Both the position numbers and the translations under genes were made by a program. The notes under the pieces are model-generated. The model made no database searches and was not told the DNA's origin. It worked only from the letters and a program-made list of their open reading frames with translations. A stretch of DNA of 64,000 bases from Serripes groenlandicus (lineage: Eukaryota > Mollusca > Bivalvia > Cardiida > Cardiidae): the NCBI GenBank assembly GCA_031761405.1, contig JASEVX010000001.1:110417643-110481642 (forward strand), read 5' to 3'. Numbering within the stretch: the first letter of the stretch is position 1; the number at the start of each line of letters is the position of its first letter. Shown here in pieces: positions 18,100 to 27,605 of this stretch.

Positions 18100-18311
18100 G
18101 ACTTGCTTTCTGACACCTCTGCAGCAGAAGGCTTTTTGAAAACATAGTGACAAAAGAAGAAATTGCTCAAAACAAGCAATTTCTCCTTTTGCAACAATGT
18201 TTTCCACTTTAAGTCATAGGTTATCCTTTCAAATATAGAGATTTTCTATTTTTTGACAAAATATGTTCAAAGTCGCCTGCTGCAGCATTGTCGTATGAGG
18301 GGAAGGGTTAA
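18100..18311 (+). mobile_element. piggyBac-type MITE, orientation A, left end truncated
   Basis: 'ctttctgacacctctgcagc' to 'tatgaggggaagggttaa' (TTAA 18308-18311). Confidence 0.85.
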
Positions 18312-18324
18312 AAAATAAATCCAC

Positions 18325-18560
18325 TTAACCCTGTCCTACACATACACACCTTTTGACGCCTCTATAAGTGCAGCAGACGACTTCTGAAAACATTGCAACA
18401 AAAAGGAGAAATCATGATAATTTGCAATTTTCCCTTTTGCACAATGTTTTTAGCTCTTTTCCATAATTATACTTTTTGATCGCAGATATTTACCTTATTT
18501 TAGATGTAGATGTTTTAAAAGATGTTTGCTCCAGCTTTGCTGTATATGGGAAAGGGCTTA
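18325..18560. mobile_element. piggyBac-type MITE, diverged
   Basis: TTAA at 18325-18328, 'ttgacgcctctataagtgca', 'agatgtttgctccagctttg', end 'tatatgggaaagggctta'. It follows the preceding copy by 13 bp. Confidence 0.7.
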
Positions 18561-18749
18561 TTTTTACGAAATCAAAAAATGTTAGTAAACATACTCGTAC
18601 ACATATGTATATATTTACTTGCATTGATGTGTAAATTTCACCTTTTTTTATCAGTATAATTCTTTGTGTAACTTAAAAAGAACTTTTCATCTTGTACATG
18701 AGTCATCAAATATATAAATATTAAAATGATGGTTTTGATGCAGGGATGA

Positions 18750-18870
18750 TAACATTCCCTGGTACAATTCTGTTAATGCCTCTGAAGCAGTTTCTTCTTT
18801 TTCCCACAATGTTTTCAACAGATGTCGACTATAGAGTCTTCAAAAGTCTGTACCAGGGAAAGGGTTGATT
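18750..18870. mobile_element. piggyBac-type MITE fragment
   Basis: 'acattccctggtacaattct', 'cccacaatgttttcaac', 'taccagggaaagggttg'. The TIRs read ccctggta / taccaggg. Confidence 0.5.
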
Positions 18871-18876
18871 CTGTCA

Positions 18877-19104
18877 TTAACCCTTTCCCACATACAACAA
18901 ACCTGCAGCAGATGAATTTGAAAACATAGTGACAAAAACCTGAAAATTCTTCATAAAAGAAAGCTTAATTGTTAAATAAAGTTGAAAGCATTGTGGCCAA
19001 AGGAGAAATTGCTCATCATGAGAAATTTCACCTTTGGCCACAATGTTTTCAAAAGTCGTCCGCTGCTATTGCATTAAAATGTGTCTGCAGGTGGAAAAGG
19101 GTTA
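18877..19104 (-). mobile_element. piggyBac-type MITE, CCCACATA subfamily
   Basis: TTAA at 18877-18880, 'ccctttcccacatacaacaa', central hairpin 'attgctcatcatgagaaatt', end 'tctgcaggtggaaaagggtt'. Confidence 0.8.
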
Positions 19105-19131
19105 TATGCATGTAAACAAAGTGTACTTGGA

Positions 19132-19457
19132 CAGGGGCGTAGCTCCCTGAGGTACTGTAGGCACGTGCCTACACATTTGTTCTCAAAATGCCCCAAAATG
19201 CAGCTGCGGCGATAGACATCTGCATAATGTATCGACCAGATCAGACTGATCCGGCCGACACATTCCGTCTTAGGGGGATAGATGTATAGAGTAGTTATTC
19301 CTGAAATAGAAAATCCACAGGTGGCGAAAAGTGTCTATCCGGGTAGGCCTGTGTGGCATGCTTAGGCTGATCCGGGTTGATACTTTACGCAGAGTCCACA
19401 ATGTTGATTTTCTCACGAGACGGCCTACACATTGATTCTTGCAAAGCTACGCCCCTG
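19132..19457. mobile_element. chimeric 'CAGGGGCGTAGCT' element, copy 1 (326 bp)
   Basis: 13 bp terminal inverted repeat caggggcgtagct / agctacgcccctg. Next inside comes 'gtaggcacgtgcctac', itself a palindrome. The middle (19213-19425) is the body of the GAGCCGTTC palindromic MITE without its left terminus. Flanks 'cttgga' / 'ctgga' may be an eroded target duplication. The CAGGGG end is hAT-like, but the class is uncertain. Confidence 0.7.
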
Positions 19458-19589
19458 CTGGAATCACTGGGATTGGTTTGTTATTCTGTCAAAAGAACAG
19501 CACTTTATAATGATTGGAAAACTTTGATCATATTGAACAGACGAAACAATTTACAAACATGGTATTTACAAAATTGTTTCAGGGCTTAT

Positions 19590-19770
19590 TTATGAAGATT
19601 ACGTAAAACATCTCCAACTAAAAGTGTTTAATTATTAAATAGAGTTGAAAATATTATGGCAAAAGAACAAAATTACTCATTATAAGAGCAATTTCTCCTT
19701 TCACCACAATGTTTTTACAAGTCATCTGCTGCAGAGGCGTCAGAAAGCATCTATATGTTGGAAGGGTTAA
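19590..19770. mobile_element. piggyBac-type MITE, right part
   Basis: 'aagagcaatttctcctttca', 'gtcatctgctgcagaggcgt', end 'tatgttggaagggttaa' (TTAA 19767-19770). Confidence 0.7.
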
Positions 19771-20520
19771 GGCTTAACCTTAAACCTTAACACTAGATGG
19801 TAAAGAGAATTTTAGATGTGCTAGACAGATCTTATTTGTTGTGACTTTTTAGAATGTTATCCCCTTGAAGTTTGTTGAATGAAGTACTATTAGCAATTTT
19901 CAAAGCAGTGTATGCGGGTATGAAGTCACATTTAGTGACAGTTTTAGTTTTCTATGAAAATCTTATATTATCAATCTGTATTACATTTAAGGAAAAGTAG
20001 CAATTCCTACTATTTCTGTAATATGTGTTTCTGCCAAAGGTAAAATGAGTGTGCCATGTTCTTTGTTCAAGTCTTATACATTATACTCAATAATATAATT
20101 TTAGACTTCTGAAATTAAAACCATACGGAAGCAAGGCATGTAAAATTGTCAATATAACCTTTATATACAAACACTTTTTTGGAAAAGAAGAAAGTGCCTG
20201 TTAAAATAGAGCTTTACTAAGACAATTTGTAGCTCCACTTTCAGAGAGCCAGTCATGTCAAATTGTCTGATGTTAACAATGGGTCAGTTGTGATGAAACT
20301 TAACAGCATACATCTTAGGATCAAAATGTCCTCTTCTAAATCCCTCCAGAACTGTTGATGCCCTGGTATGAAAAGGGGTGTTAAAATGGGGGGAAACTTC
20401 AGAAACTACTGCCAGATTTTGATATAATTTCCAAGGGATGGTCCAACAAGTTGTTATGGAACTTTTGTCTACTATGGCCATTTTGCAAATTTTCAATCTG
20501 GAATAAATAGTCTATACACA
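19771..20520. other. no recognised feature
   Basis: AT-rich spacer with no splice-flanked open frame, array or TIR that I can see. Confidence 0.5.
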
Positions 20521-20529
20521 CGACTTTGA

Positions 20530-21585
20530 AAACATCTGGTCATCGTGCGTGCGTTAACTTTTTCCTTTAAACGACTTCTTCTCCCTAACCACGTGGCCAA
20601 TTTGGTTGAAACTTCATGGGAAGCATCCTCTCAATGTCCTCTACTAAATTCCTTCAATTTTTTTTGATCCATTCAAAATTCTGGTTTCCATGGCAACCGA
20701 AAGAAAAAAATAGTGAGAACTTAAAAAATCTTCTTCTCCGAAAGTGTCAGGCCGATTTTCAAATAATTTTGTAGAATGTTCCTTGGGTGACCCTTTATTA
20801 GATTCCTTCAAGAAATTTTGATTGGGCGAAAAACATGGCCGCCAGGGGGCGGGGCTTTTTTGCCTTATATAGCTATAGTGAAAACTTAAATAATCTTCTT
20901 CTCAAAAAGTGTTCAGCAGATTTTCAAATAATTATGTAGAAATGTTCCGTGGGTGACCCTCTATCAGATTCCTTCAAGCCATGTTGATTGGTAAAAAAAC
21001 ATGGCCGTCTCAGGGCGGGGCTATTTTGCCTATATGGCTAAAGAGCAAACTTAAAAAATCTTCTCCTCCAAAAGTGTCAGGCCGATTTTCAAATAATTTT
21101 GTAGAAATGTTCCTTGTGTGAACCTTAATTAGATTCCTTCAAGAAATGTTGATTGGGCGAAAAACATGGCAGCCAGGGGGCGGGGCTTTTTTGCGTTATA
21201 TAGCTATAGTGAAAACTTAAAACATCTTCTTCTCCGAAAGTGTTCAGCCGATTTTCAAATAATTTTGTAGAAATGTTCATTGGGTGACCCTCTATCAGAT
21301 TCCTTCAAGCCATGTTGATTGGTCGAAAAACATGGCCGCCAGAGGGCGGGGCTATTTTGACTTATATGACCATAGTGAAAACTTAAAAAATCTTCTCCTC
21401 CGAAAGTGTCAGGCATATTTTCAAATAATTTTGCAGAAACATTCCTTTGGTGACACTCTACAAGATTCCTTTAAGCCATGGTGGTTGGTAAAAAAAATAG
21501 CCACCACGGGGCAGGGCTGTTTGGAGATTTTATTTTTGCCTTATGGCCGTGGAGCGATACTGGCCCTCTTGGGCCTCTTGTTCTA
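20530..21585 (+). mobile_element. pearl/Helentron-like tandem-core element, 5' truncated
   Basis: Head remnant 'catcgtgcgtgcgttaactt', then units of about 155 bp marked by 'aaaaacatggccgccaggg', 'tatagctatagtgaaaactt', 'cgattttcaaataattttgt' and 'gtgaccctctatcagattcc' (about seven). It ends 'gagcgatactggccctcttg'. Sequence between units is 80-95% alike by eye. Confidence 0.7.
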
Positions 21586-21589
21586 CAAT

Positions 21590-22090
21590 TAATTCAAAAC
21601 TCGTCTGCTTCATAGGCTTCAGAAAGCGTTTGTATGTTGGAAAGGTGTAACTGTTTACTTTAATCAGATAATAGTTTGAAAACATAATCGGAAAATGAGA
21701 AATTATCAATAACAAGCAGTTAATCCTTTTACAAAAACATTATGTTCTCCGTATCAAATTTATAACTTCTAATTTACCAGATATTACAATAGTTTCCTCC
21801 GAGGGCTTCAATGTGACTCTAAAATATCATTTTAGGTCAATGGAAGAAGTCAAATATACATGTCATACTACAACTGTACTAGGGCTGATTATAGTCACAA
21901 TATCATGAAATTATTAATTAAATAAATATATGTACATAATTTATATTTCTTCATATTTCTTCTCCGTGATCTTTTCCCAACTGACGACATTTTCAACACC
22001 TTCGCAGTGGATGAATTTTGAAAACATTGTGGAAAAGAGAGAATTTAACTTAATATCTAAATTAAACTGTATGTGGGAAGGGGTTAATAG
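21590..22090. mobile_element. two MITE remnants and spacer
   Basis: 'aactcgtctgcttcataggc' .. 'tatgttggaaaggtgtaac' (21597-21650) and 'tcttttcccaactgacgaca' .. 'tgtatgtgggaaggggttaa' (21970-22087). AT-rich spacer in between. Confidence 0.5.
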
Positions 22091-22389
22091 TTATTTATGA
22101 ACATCTTATCATACAGAGTCATGGTACTAGGGTGAGCTTTAACGGGCCACAGTAGCCTTCTTATTCTAGAGACGAATAGGACCCTTAAATATCGATAATG
22201 ATATTGTTTGCTAAGCAACGCATATTTCCAACTGTTTATAAATTAAAATTCCTGTTATTGGTCGTTCAGATTTTGTGTAAGAAATAACTGGTATCTGTTT
22301 TAACAATGCCTGATGTCTAAATCAGGTTAACCATCTCGATACGTCTGCTTCGGGTGTCGGGATAAATGGATAGATATATATATATATAT

Positions 22390-22443
22390 ATAACTGAAAA
22401 ATTGTTGAAAACGAGGTAAAACACCAAATAATCAATCAATCTA
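22390..22443 (+). mobile_element. SINE 3' end
   Basis: 'ataactgaaaaattgttgaa' followed by 'acgaggtaaaacacc' and an (aatc)n tail, the same 3' end as the SINE at 26615. A TA dinucleotide run lies just before it (about 22374-22392). Confidence 0.6.
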
Positions 22444-22785
22444 AAATCGGGTTTACTAGTGTGAGGATGTGATTCAATTATTCCAATGTCTGTACATCCG
22501 TCTAGAGTTACATATTAGGCAAGGTTGGGGGATATAAATAACAGTTTAAGCGACATTAACTTTGACTTGGACCACATAAGGAAAATTGAGAGTGTGCTCT
22601 TTAAATTGCATACACATCGAGTACAATATATACCAAACAAATGTCAAGCTGTGATGATCATCACGTGTCCGTCATTGGCGATAGCATCGTCATCTAGAAT
22701 TTCTTTAAATAACATGTATACATGCTTGGCCGATTTTAACCAACCTTCGTGGCAATGTTCCTGGTACGGTCGACTGTTAACAGTG

Positions 22786-22973
22786 TTAAACCTTTCCCAC
22801 ATACAACATATCTACAGCAGACGACTTCGAAAACATCTTGGCAAAAGTATACTTATGAAAGAACAGTTATAAAAAACAGTTTAGAGCATTGAGGTAAATG
22901 GAGAAAAGTGCTTAAAACTCGTCGTCTGCTGCAGAGACGTCAGACATCGTCTGTATGTGGGACAGGAGGTTAA
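22786..22973 (-). mobile_element. piggyBac-type MITE, shortened
   Basis: 'ttaaacctttcccacataca', 'tctacagcagacgacttcga', 'gtcgtctgctgcagagacgt', end 'tatgtgggacaggaggttaa'. Confidence 0.75.
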
Positions 22974-23300
22974 GGATATGTCGGATGCAGAACTCCCTTC
23001 ACACCCTTTACTAAGGGTAGTTTAAATAAGCTTAATAGAAAAAGAAATTCGAAATTCAACGTTAAGCTCTTTACCCATCGTTACAAAATGATGTCAGATA
23101 ATATCTATTTGAAAAGGACCTGAGGTGTGTATTCATATTGTCCTACCACAACAAGCACTCGAGCAAGTGCTAACCGAATCCACCAATCAGATAATAGCTT
23201 TTAACTTACACACGCCCGAGTGCTAGGCGTGTTGCAACACTCTCGAGTCACTTCTCCGTCTGATATATTCTTTCGGCTTAATTTACGGAATCTTGTTAAA
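22974..23300. other. no gene; short inverted motifs
   Basis: Contains 'caagcactcgagcaagtgct' and 'cacacgcccgagtgctaggcg' / 'gtgttgcaacactc', small inverted repeats. No family recognised. Confidence 0.4.
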
Positions 23301-23308
23301 TATGTCTA

Positions 23309-23515
23309 ACTTTTCCCCAAATATATACGCTTTCCGACGCCCCTGCAGCACACGTACTTTGAAAATATTGTGACAAAATGAGAAATTGCTCAAAACCAGC
23401 AATTTCTCCTTTTGTCACAACGTTTCAACTTTTCAAATATAAAACTCGTTTGTAGAAAAAAAAAATTCTTTATTTGGCCTTGATTATTTCAAAGTCGTCT
23501 GCCTCAGATTTATTG
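23309..23515. mobile_element. piggyBac-type MITE, degraded ends
   Basis: 'atatacgctttccgacgccc' + 'ctgcagcacacg', hairpin 'aattgctcaaaaccagcaat', 'aaagtcgtctgcctcag'. Confidence 0.7.
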
Positions 23516-23580
23516 TACAGATCCTACCTTGTACAAATGCCAGATGTGTATCTGATCAATCCCATAGGAACATATTGTTG

Positions 23581-23843
23581 AAAAAGGGCCAATGCATGTA
23601 TTTTATTATCAATATCAAAAGTTTATAATAAAGTTTTCCAAAGTCATCTACAAAATAAATTTATAATTTACCCTTTACAAGGTCCCCCTTATACATTTTA
23701 CGTCGAGTAGGCGTTCGGGGAACACACCATTTGACTAGGAATAAGCAAATGGTGTGTTCCTATTTATTTTGTAGATGACTTTGGAAAACTTTATTATAAA
23801 CTGTTGATATTGATAAAAAAAATACATGCATTGGCCCTTTTTG
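23581..23843. mobile_element. foldback element, ~80 bp inverted arms
   Basis: Left arm 23581-23659 (aaaaagggccaatgcatgta .. catctacaaaataaat) is repeated inverted at 23762-23843 (atttattttgtagatg .. tacatgcattggcccttttt) with few mismatches. The ~100 bp loop holds a second inverted pair, 'gaacacaccatttg' / 'caaatggtgtgttc'. Confidence 0.9.
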
Positions 23844-23929
23844 TGTCACCCTGTGTCCGGCGTCCGTCCTGGTGACCGAGTACTTGTGGGGTGTTCACCC
23901 ACCACCCTTATAAAGACACTTAGATAAAT

Positions 23930-25047
23930 ATTTTTAGCTCACCTGTGCACAAAGTGCTCAAGGTGAGTTATTGTGATCGCCCTATGTCCGGCGTGCGTCG
24001 TGCGTCGTCCGTCAACTTCTTCTCCTCAGTAACCGGTGGGTCAATTGGGATGAAACTTCACAGAAAGCATCCTCTCAGTGACCTCACCAGATTTCCTTCA
24101 AATTTTTGGGATCCATGCAGAATTCTGGTTTCCATGGCAACGAAATGAAAAAAACTTCAAAATTCTTCTTCTCCCAAACTGGTTGGCAGATTTTCAAATA
24201 ATTGTGTAGAAATGTTCCTTGGATGACCCTCTATCAGATTCCTTCAAGCCAAGTTGATTGGTCGAAAAACATCGCCGCCAGGGGGGGGGGGGGGGGGGGG
24301 GCGGGGTTATTTTGCCTTATATGGCTATAGGGAAAACTTAAAAAATCTTCTCCTCCGAAAGTGTCAGGCCGATTTTCAAATAATTTTGTAGAAATGTTCC
24401 TTGGATGACCCTCTATCAGATTCCTTCAAGCCATGTTGATTGGTCGAAAAACATGGCTGCCAGTCGGCAGGGCTATTTTGCCTTATATGGCTATTATAGT
24501 GAAAACTTAAAAGATCTTCTTCTCCCAAACTGGTTGGCAGATTTTCAAATAATTTTGTTGAAATACTCCTTCGATGACCCTCTATCAGATTCCTTCAAGC
24601 CATGTTGAATGGTCGAAAAACATGGCGGCCAGGAGGGGTGGGGCTATTTGGCCTTATATGGCTATAGTGAAAACTTAAAAAATCTTCTTCTCCGAAAGTG
24701 TCAGGCAGATTTTCAAATAATTTTGTAGAAATGTTCCTTAAGTGACCCACTATCCGATTCCTTCAAGCCATGTTGATTGGTCGAAAAACATGGCCACCAG
24801 TGGGCAGGGCTATATTGCATTATATGGCTATAATAAAGTGAAAACTTAAAAAATCTTCTCCTCCGAAAGTGTTGGGCAGATTTTCAAATAATTTTGTAGA
24901 AATGTTCCTAGGGTGACCCTCTATCAGATTCCTTCAAGCCAAGTTGATTGGTCGAAGACTATGGCTGCCAGGGGGCGGGGCTTATATAGCTAAAGTGAAA
25001 AAAATAAATCAGGTGAGCGATTCCAGGGCCATCATGGCCCTCTTGTT
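23930..25047 (+). mobile_element. pearl/Helentron-like tandem-core element, both ends present
   Basis: 5' end 'tttttagctcacctgtgcac' + 'aaagtgctcaaggtgagtta' and head 'gtccggcgtgcgtcgtgcg', then about six ~150 bp units with 'aaaaacatggc.gccag', 'atatggctatagtgaaaact' and 'gaaatgttcctt', and 3' end 'aggtgagcgattccagggcc' + 'atcatggccctcttgtttt'. It is the most complete copy. One unit contains a G homopolymer of about 20 at 24281-24300. Confidence 0.75.
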
Positions 25048-25580
25048 TTGTTTATTTTATAACGGGTATTTTAGTTGCATAGTAATGCTATTCCCGTAAA
25101 AGGGGAATAATTACGGAATGAATAGCATAAGTTTGAAACAAAAGAAATAACCCAACAAATACACTTCATGGGTACGTCCGTCTGTCCGTCACACTTTTTC
25201 GTCACACTTTCAATAAGCAGGTGCATGTGACACACGTGCTCCTCGGAGCACTCCATTCTAGTTTAACAATATGTTTCTATCAGATTGATCAGACTTTTTT
25301 CCAATTGTCTTAACTTTAAACCAGGTAGAGATTAAATCCAGTAGGCGTTCGGTGAACAAACCAGCAAAATAAGTGTACATAATAATATGATATTGTATTT
25401 TATAATTCATTTCTATAATTGTGATACAGTTCAAAATCATATTATACACGTACAAAACCGTTATACCACTCCTCATATATGAAACAATGAGAACAGTCGG
25501 AATACACTAGAAAACCGTCAGACACATCCAATTTCAAAATCATGTGGTTAAATATTTATTTATTCTGAGAATGTCAGGTT
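25048..25580. other. no gene; short repeats
   Basis: 'gtaggcgttcggtgaaca' near 25341 matches the loop of the 23.6 kb foldback ('gtaggcgttcggggaaca'). 'gtccgtctgtccgtcacact' near 25176 is low-complexity. No splice-flanked open frame. Confidence 0.4.
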
Positions 25581-25584
25581 ATCT

Positions 25585-25788
25585 ATTCCTTTCACACTTG
25601 TAGACGGATATTTACACGCATCTGCGGCAGACGACTTTTTAAAACATTGTGACAAAAGGAGAAATTGCTCATGAGCATTGTTTCTATATTTGTCGGACTG
25701 TTTTCAACTCTATTCAATAGTACCTTCAGTCATAGAAGAATTTCAAATACGTCTGCTGCAAATTTTTTGTTTGTGGGAAAGGGATAAT
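25585..25788. mobile_element. piggyBac-type MITE, diverged
   Basis: 'cctttcacacttgtagacgg', 'tctgcggcagacgacttttt', 'atacgtctgctgcaaa', end 'tttgtgggaaagggataa'. Confidence 0.7.
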
Positions 25789-25812
25789 TGGAATAAAATC
25801 AAGACTTGCTGG

Positions 25813-26162
25813 CAGGGGCGTAGCTTTGCAATAATTACTCAATGTGTAGGTCGTCTCGTGAGAAAATCAACATTGTGGACTCTGCGTAAAGTATCGACCC
25901 GGATCAGCCTAAGCATGCCACGCAGGCCTACCCGGATATACACTTTTCGCCTCCTGTGGATTTTCTGTTTCAGGAATAATTACTCTATACATCTATCCCC
26001 CTAAGACGGAATGTGTCGGCCGGATCAGTCTGCGCGGACAGCGCAGGCTGATCTGGTCGATACATTACGCATATGTCTATCGCCGCAGCTGCATTTTTGT
26101 GGCATTTTGAGACAAAATGTGTAGGCACGTGCCTACAGTGCATAAAGGGAGCTACGCCCCTG
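25813..26162. mobile_element. chimeric 'CAGGGGCGTAGCT' element, copy 2 (350 bp)
   Basis: Inverted orientation relative to copy 1 and flanked by the direct repeat GCTGG (25808-25812 / 26163-26167). It contains the same junction between the 'gtaggcacgtgcctac' arm and the GAGCCGTTC MITE body. More complete in the centre than copy 1: the 'gatcagtctgcgcggacagc' palindrome is retained. Confidence 0.75.
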
Positions 26163-26281
26163 GCTGGTGAATATGGATTGAGAGAGTCTTCATGATGATT
26201 AATTCTACAAGTTCAAACTGTAAATCCTTGTCAGACACCATGACACCAAGATTGTATAAATTAATCATTTCCAACAAAATA

Positions 26282-26485
26282 ACTAACTTTGAAAACATCT
26301 GCTTGATTAGATGGTAGACTTCTATATATGGAAGTTTAATAATTGAATAGAGTTAAAAACATTGTGACAAATGAGAAAAGTGTTCATTATGAGAAAATTT
26401 CTTATTTTGTCATTATGGTTTTTTTTAAAAGTCGTCTGCTGCAGAGGCGTCACCGACATAGCGCCTCTGTGTCGAAAAGGGTTAA
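26282..26485 (-). mobile_element. piggyBac-type MITE, left end lost
   Basis: 'aactttgaaaacatctgctt', 'agtcgtctgctgcagaggcg', TTAA at 26482-26485. Confidence 0.65.
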
Positions 26486-26493
26486 GGAAAGGA

Positions 26494-26612
26494 TGAACCC
26501 TTTCCGACTTGCATGCATGTTTTGAAGTTTCCGCAGCAGAGGAATTATCAAAGAATATTGTGGGAAAATGAAACAGTGCTCAATTTGAGCAATTTCTCCA
26601 TTTCTCACAACC
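26494..26612. mobile_element. piggyBac-type MITE, left part, fused to SINE
   Basis: 'gaaccctttccgacttgc', 'tttccgcagcagaggaatta', hairpin 'gtgctcaatttgagcaattt'. It breaks off where SINE sequence starts. Confidence 0.6.
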
Positions 26613-26812
26613 GACGATTGACAAATGTCAATGCGACATGCGTCATTCGTCTTCAACCAATCGGCTAAGTCTATGTGGAAAAGCAGCCAGTTGCTTGGGA
26701 AGTTTGTTGTGAGAAAACCAGGAAATGCATGAGTAGGTGAACTGGCCGCCGTGATATAACTGAGAAATTGTTAAAAACGGCGTTAAACCCCAATCAATCA
26801 ATCAACCGTTTC
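26613..26812 (+). mobile_element. tRNA-derived SINE, 5' truncated
   Basis: 'gacaaatgtcaatgcgacat' .. 'tctatgtggaaaagcagcca' .. 'ggtgaactggccgccgtgat' .. 'ataactgagaaattg' .. 'ggcgttaaaccccaatcaat' tail. The tRNA-like head is missing. Confidence 0.75.
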
Positions 26813-27540
26813 TAACAAAATGTGCAACTCTTATTCAACGATTTAACTTTCGTTTTTAAAGCAGTCCATAGTTTTGCCAATATGATTTCCAAATCGTCTT
26901 GTTTTGTTTTATGTAGAAGAGGGTTAATATTGTTTGACCGATTTCACTAAGAGTTCACTAAGAGTTCATTAAGATTTCAGCTCGTGTTCTTTGTCGTCAG
27001 GGATGCGAGAATGTCGTGATTTTCATCAATGTGAAGCTTCAACATTAAAACGAATCTGATTTGGATCGATACATTGCGCAGAGTCCATAATTGTTGGTTT
27101 TCTCATGGAACGGCTCATATGATTTTTGACATAAAACTAAAATTAAAACCACAGCCATCGGTTCCATGAACGCGTACAGGACTGTTTGTTATTGCTAATG
27201 AAAGGATCCATTTTAGGAAAACACGACGTATTTACTTCAGTTTTATTTATTCAAATTACTATACGTTTTGTTGACGACTTCTCATCTTATGTGACAACCT
27301 TGCGATCGCACATTAAGTTCTGTGAAATTAGTGTCACGAAATCATTATTTTCTTGTTACCGTATTATTATATTTAACACTTCCACAGACATAGATGACTT
27401 TCAGCGTCACCGGAAAATATACAAAAAACATTGTTTGAAAAATTAGTAATTGCTGAAATCGAGCAGTTCATCGTTTTCCACTCGATTTGAACTCGAAGCA
27501 ACTATATTTTACAATATTTTAATTCGGAATTTTAAAACAA
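26813..27540. other. spacer with partial palindromic MITE
   Basis: Contains the right end of the GAGCCGTTC element at 27060-27120 ('gatacattgcgcagagtcca' .. 'ctcatggaacggctcatat'). Also a tandem 'cactaagagttcactaagag' + 'ttcattaaga' near 26950. Nothing else was identified. Confidence 0.5.
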
Positions 27541-27542
27541 AC

Positions 27543-27605
27543 CTTTTTAGCTCATGAGCACGAAGAACTCCAGGTGAGTTATTGTGATTGCCCTATAATG
27601 ATGGC
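27543..27605 (+). mobile_element. 5' head of a tandem-core element
   Basis: 'tttttagctcatgagcacga' .. 'ggtgagttattgtgattgcc' is the conserved 5' head. It stops exactly at the Harbinger left TIR; a matching 3' portion lies at 30285-30845. Confidence 0.55.

Noticed and set aside
22525..22872. 115-codon plus-strand frame
   Set aside because: Runs into a MITE at its 3' end, contains repeat-like 'ttggccgattttaaccaacc' sequence, and has no recognisable domain or splice sites.
24281..24301. G homopolymer as a possible quadruplex or switch
   Set aside because: It interrupts the 'gccagggggcgggg' motif of a repeat unit; slippage or sequencing artefact is the simplest reading.
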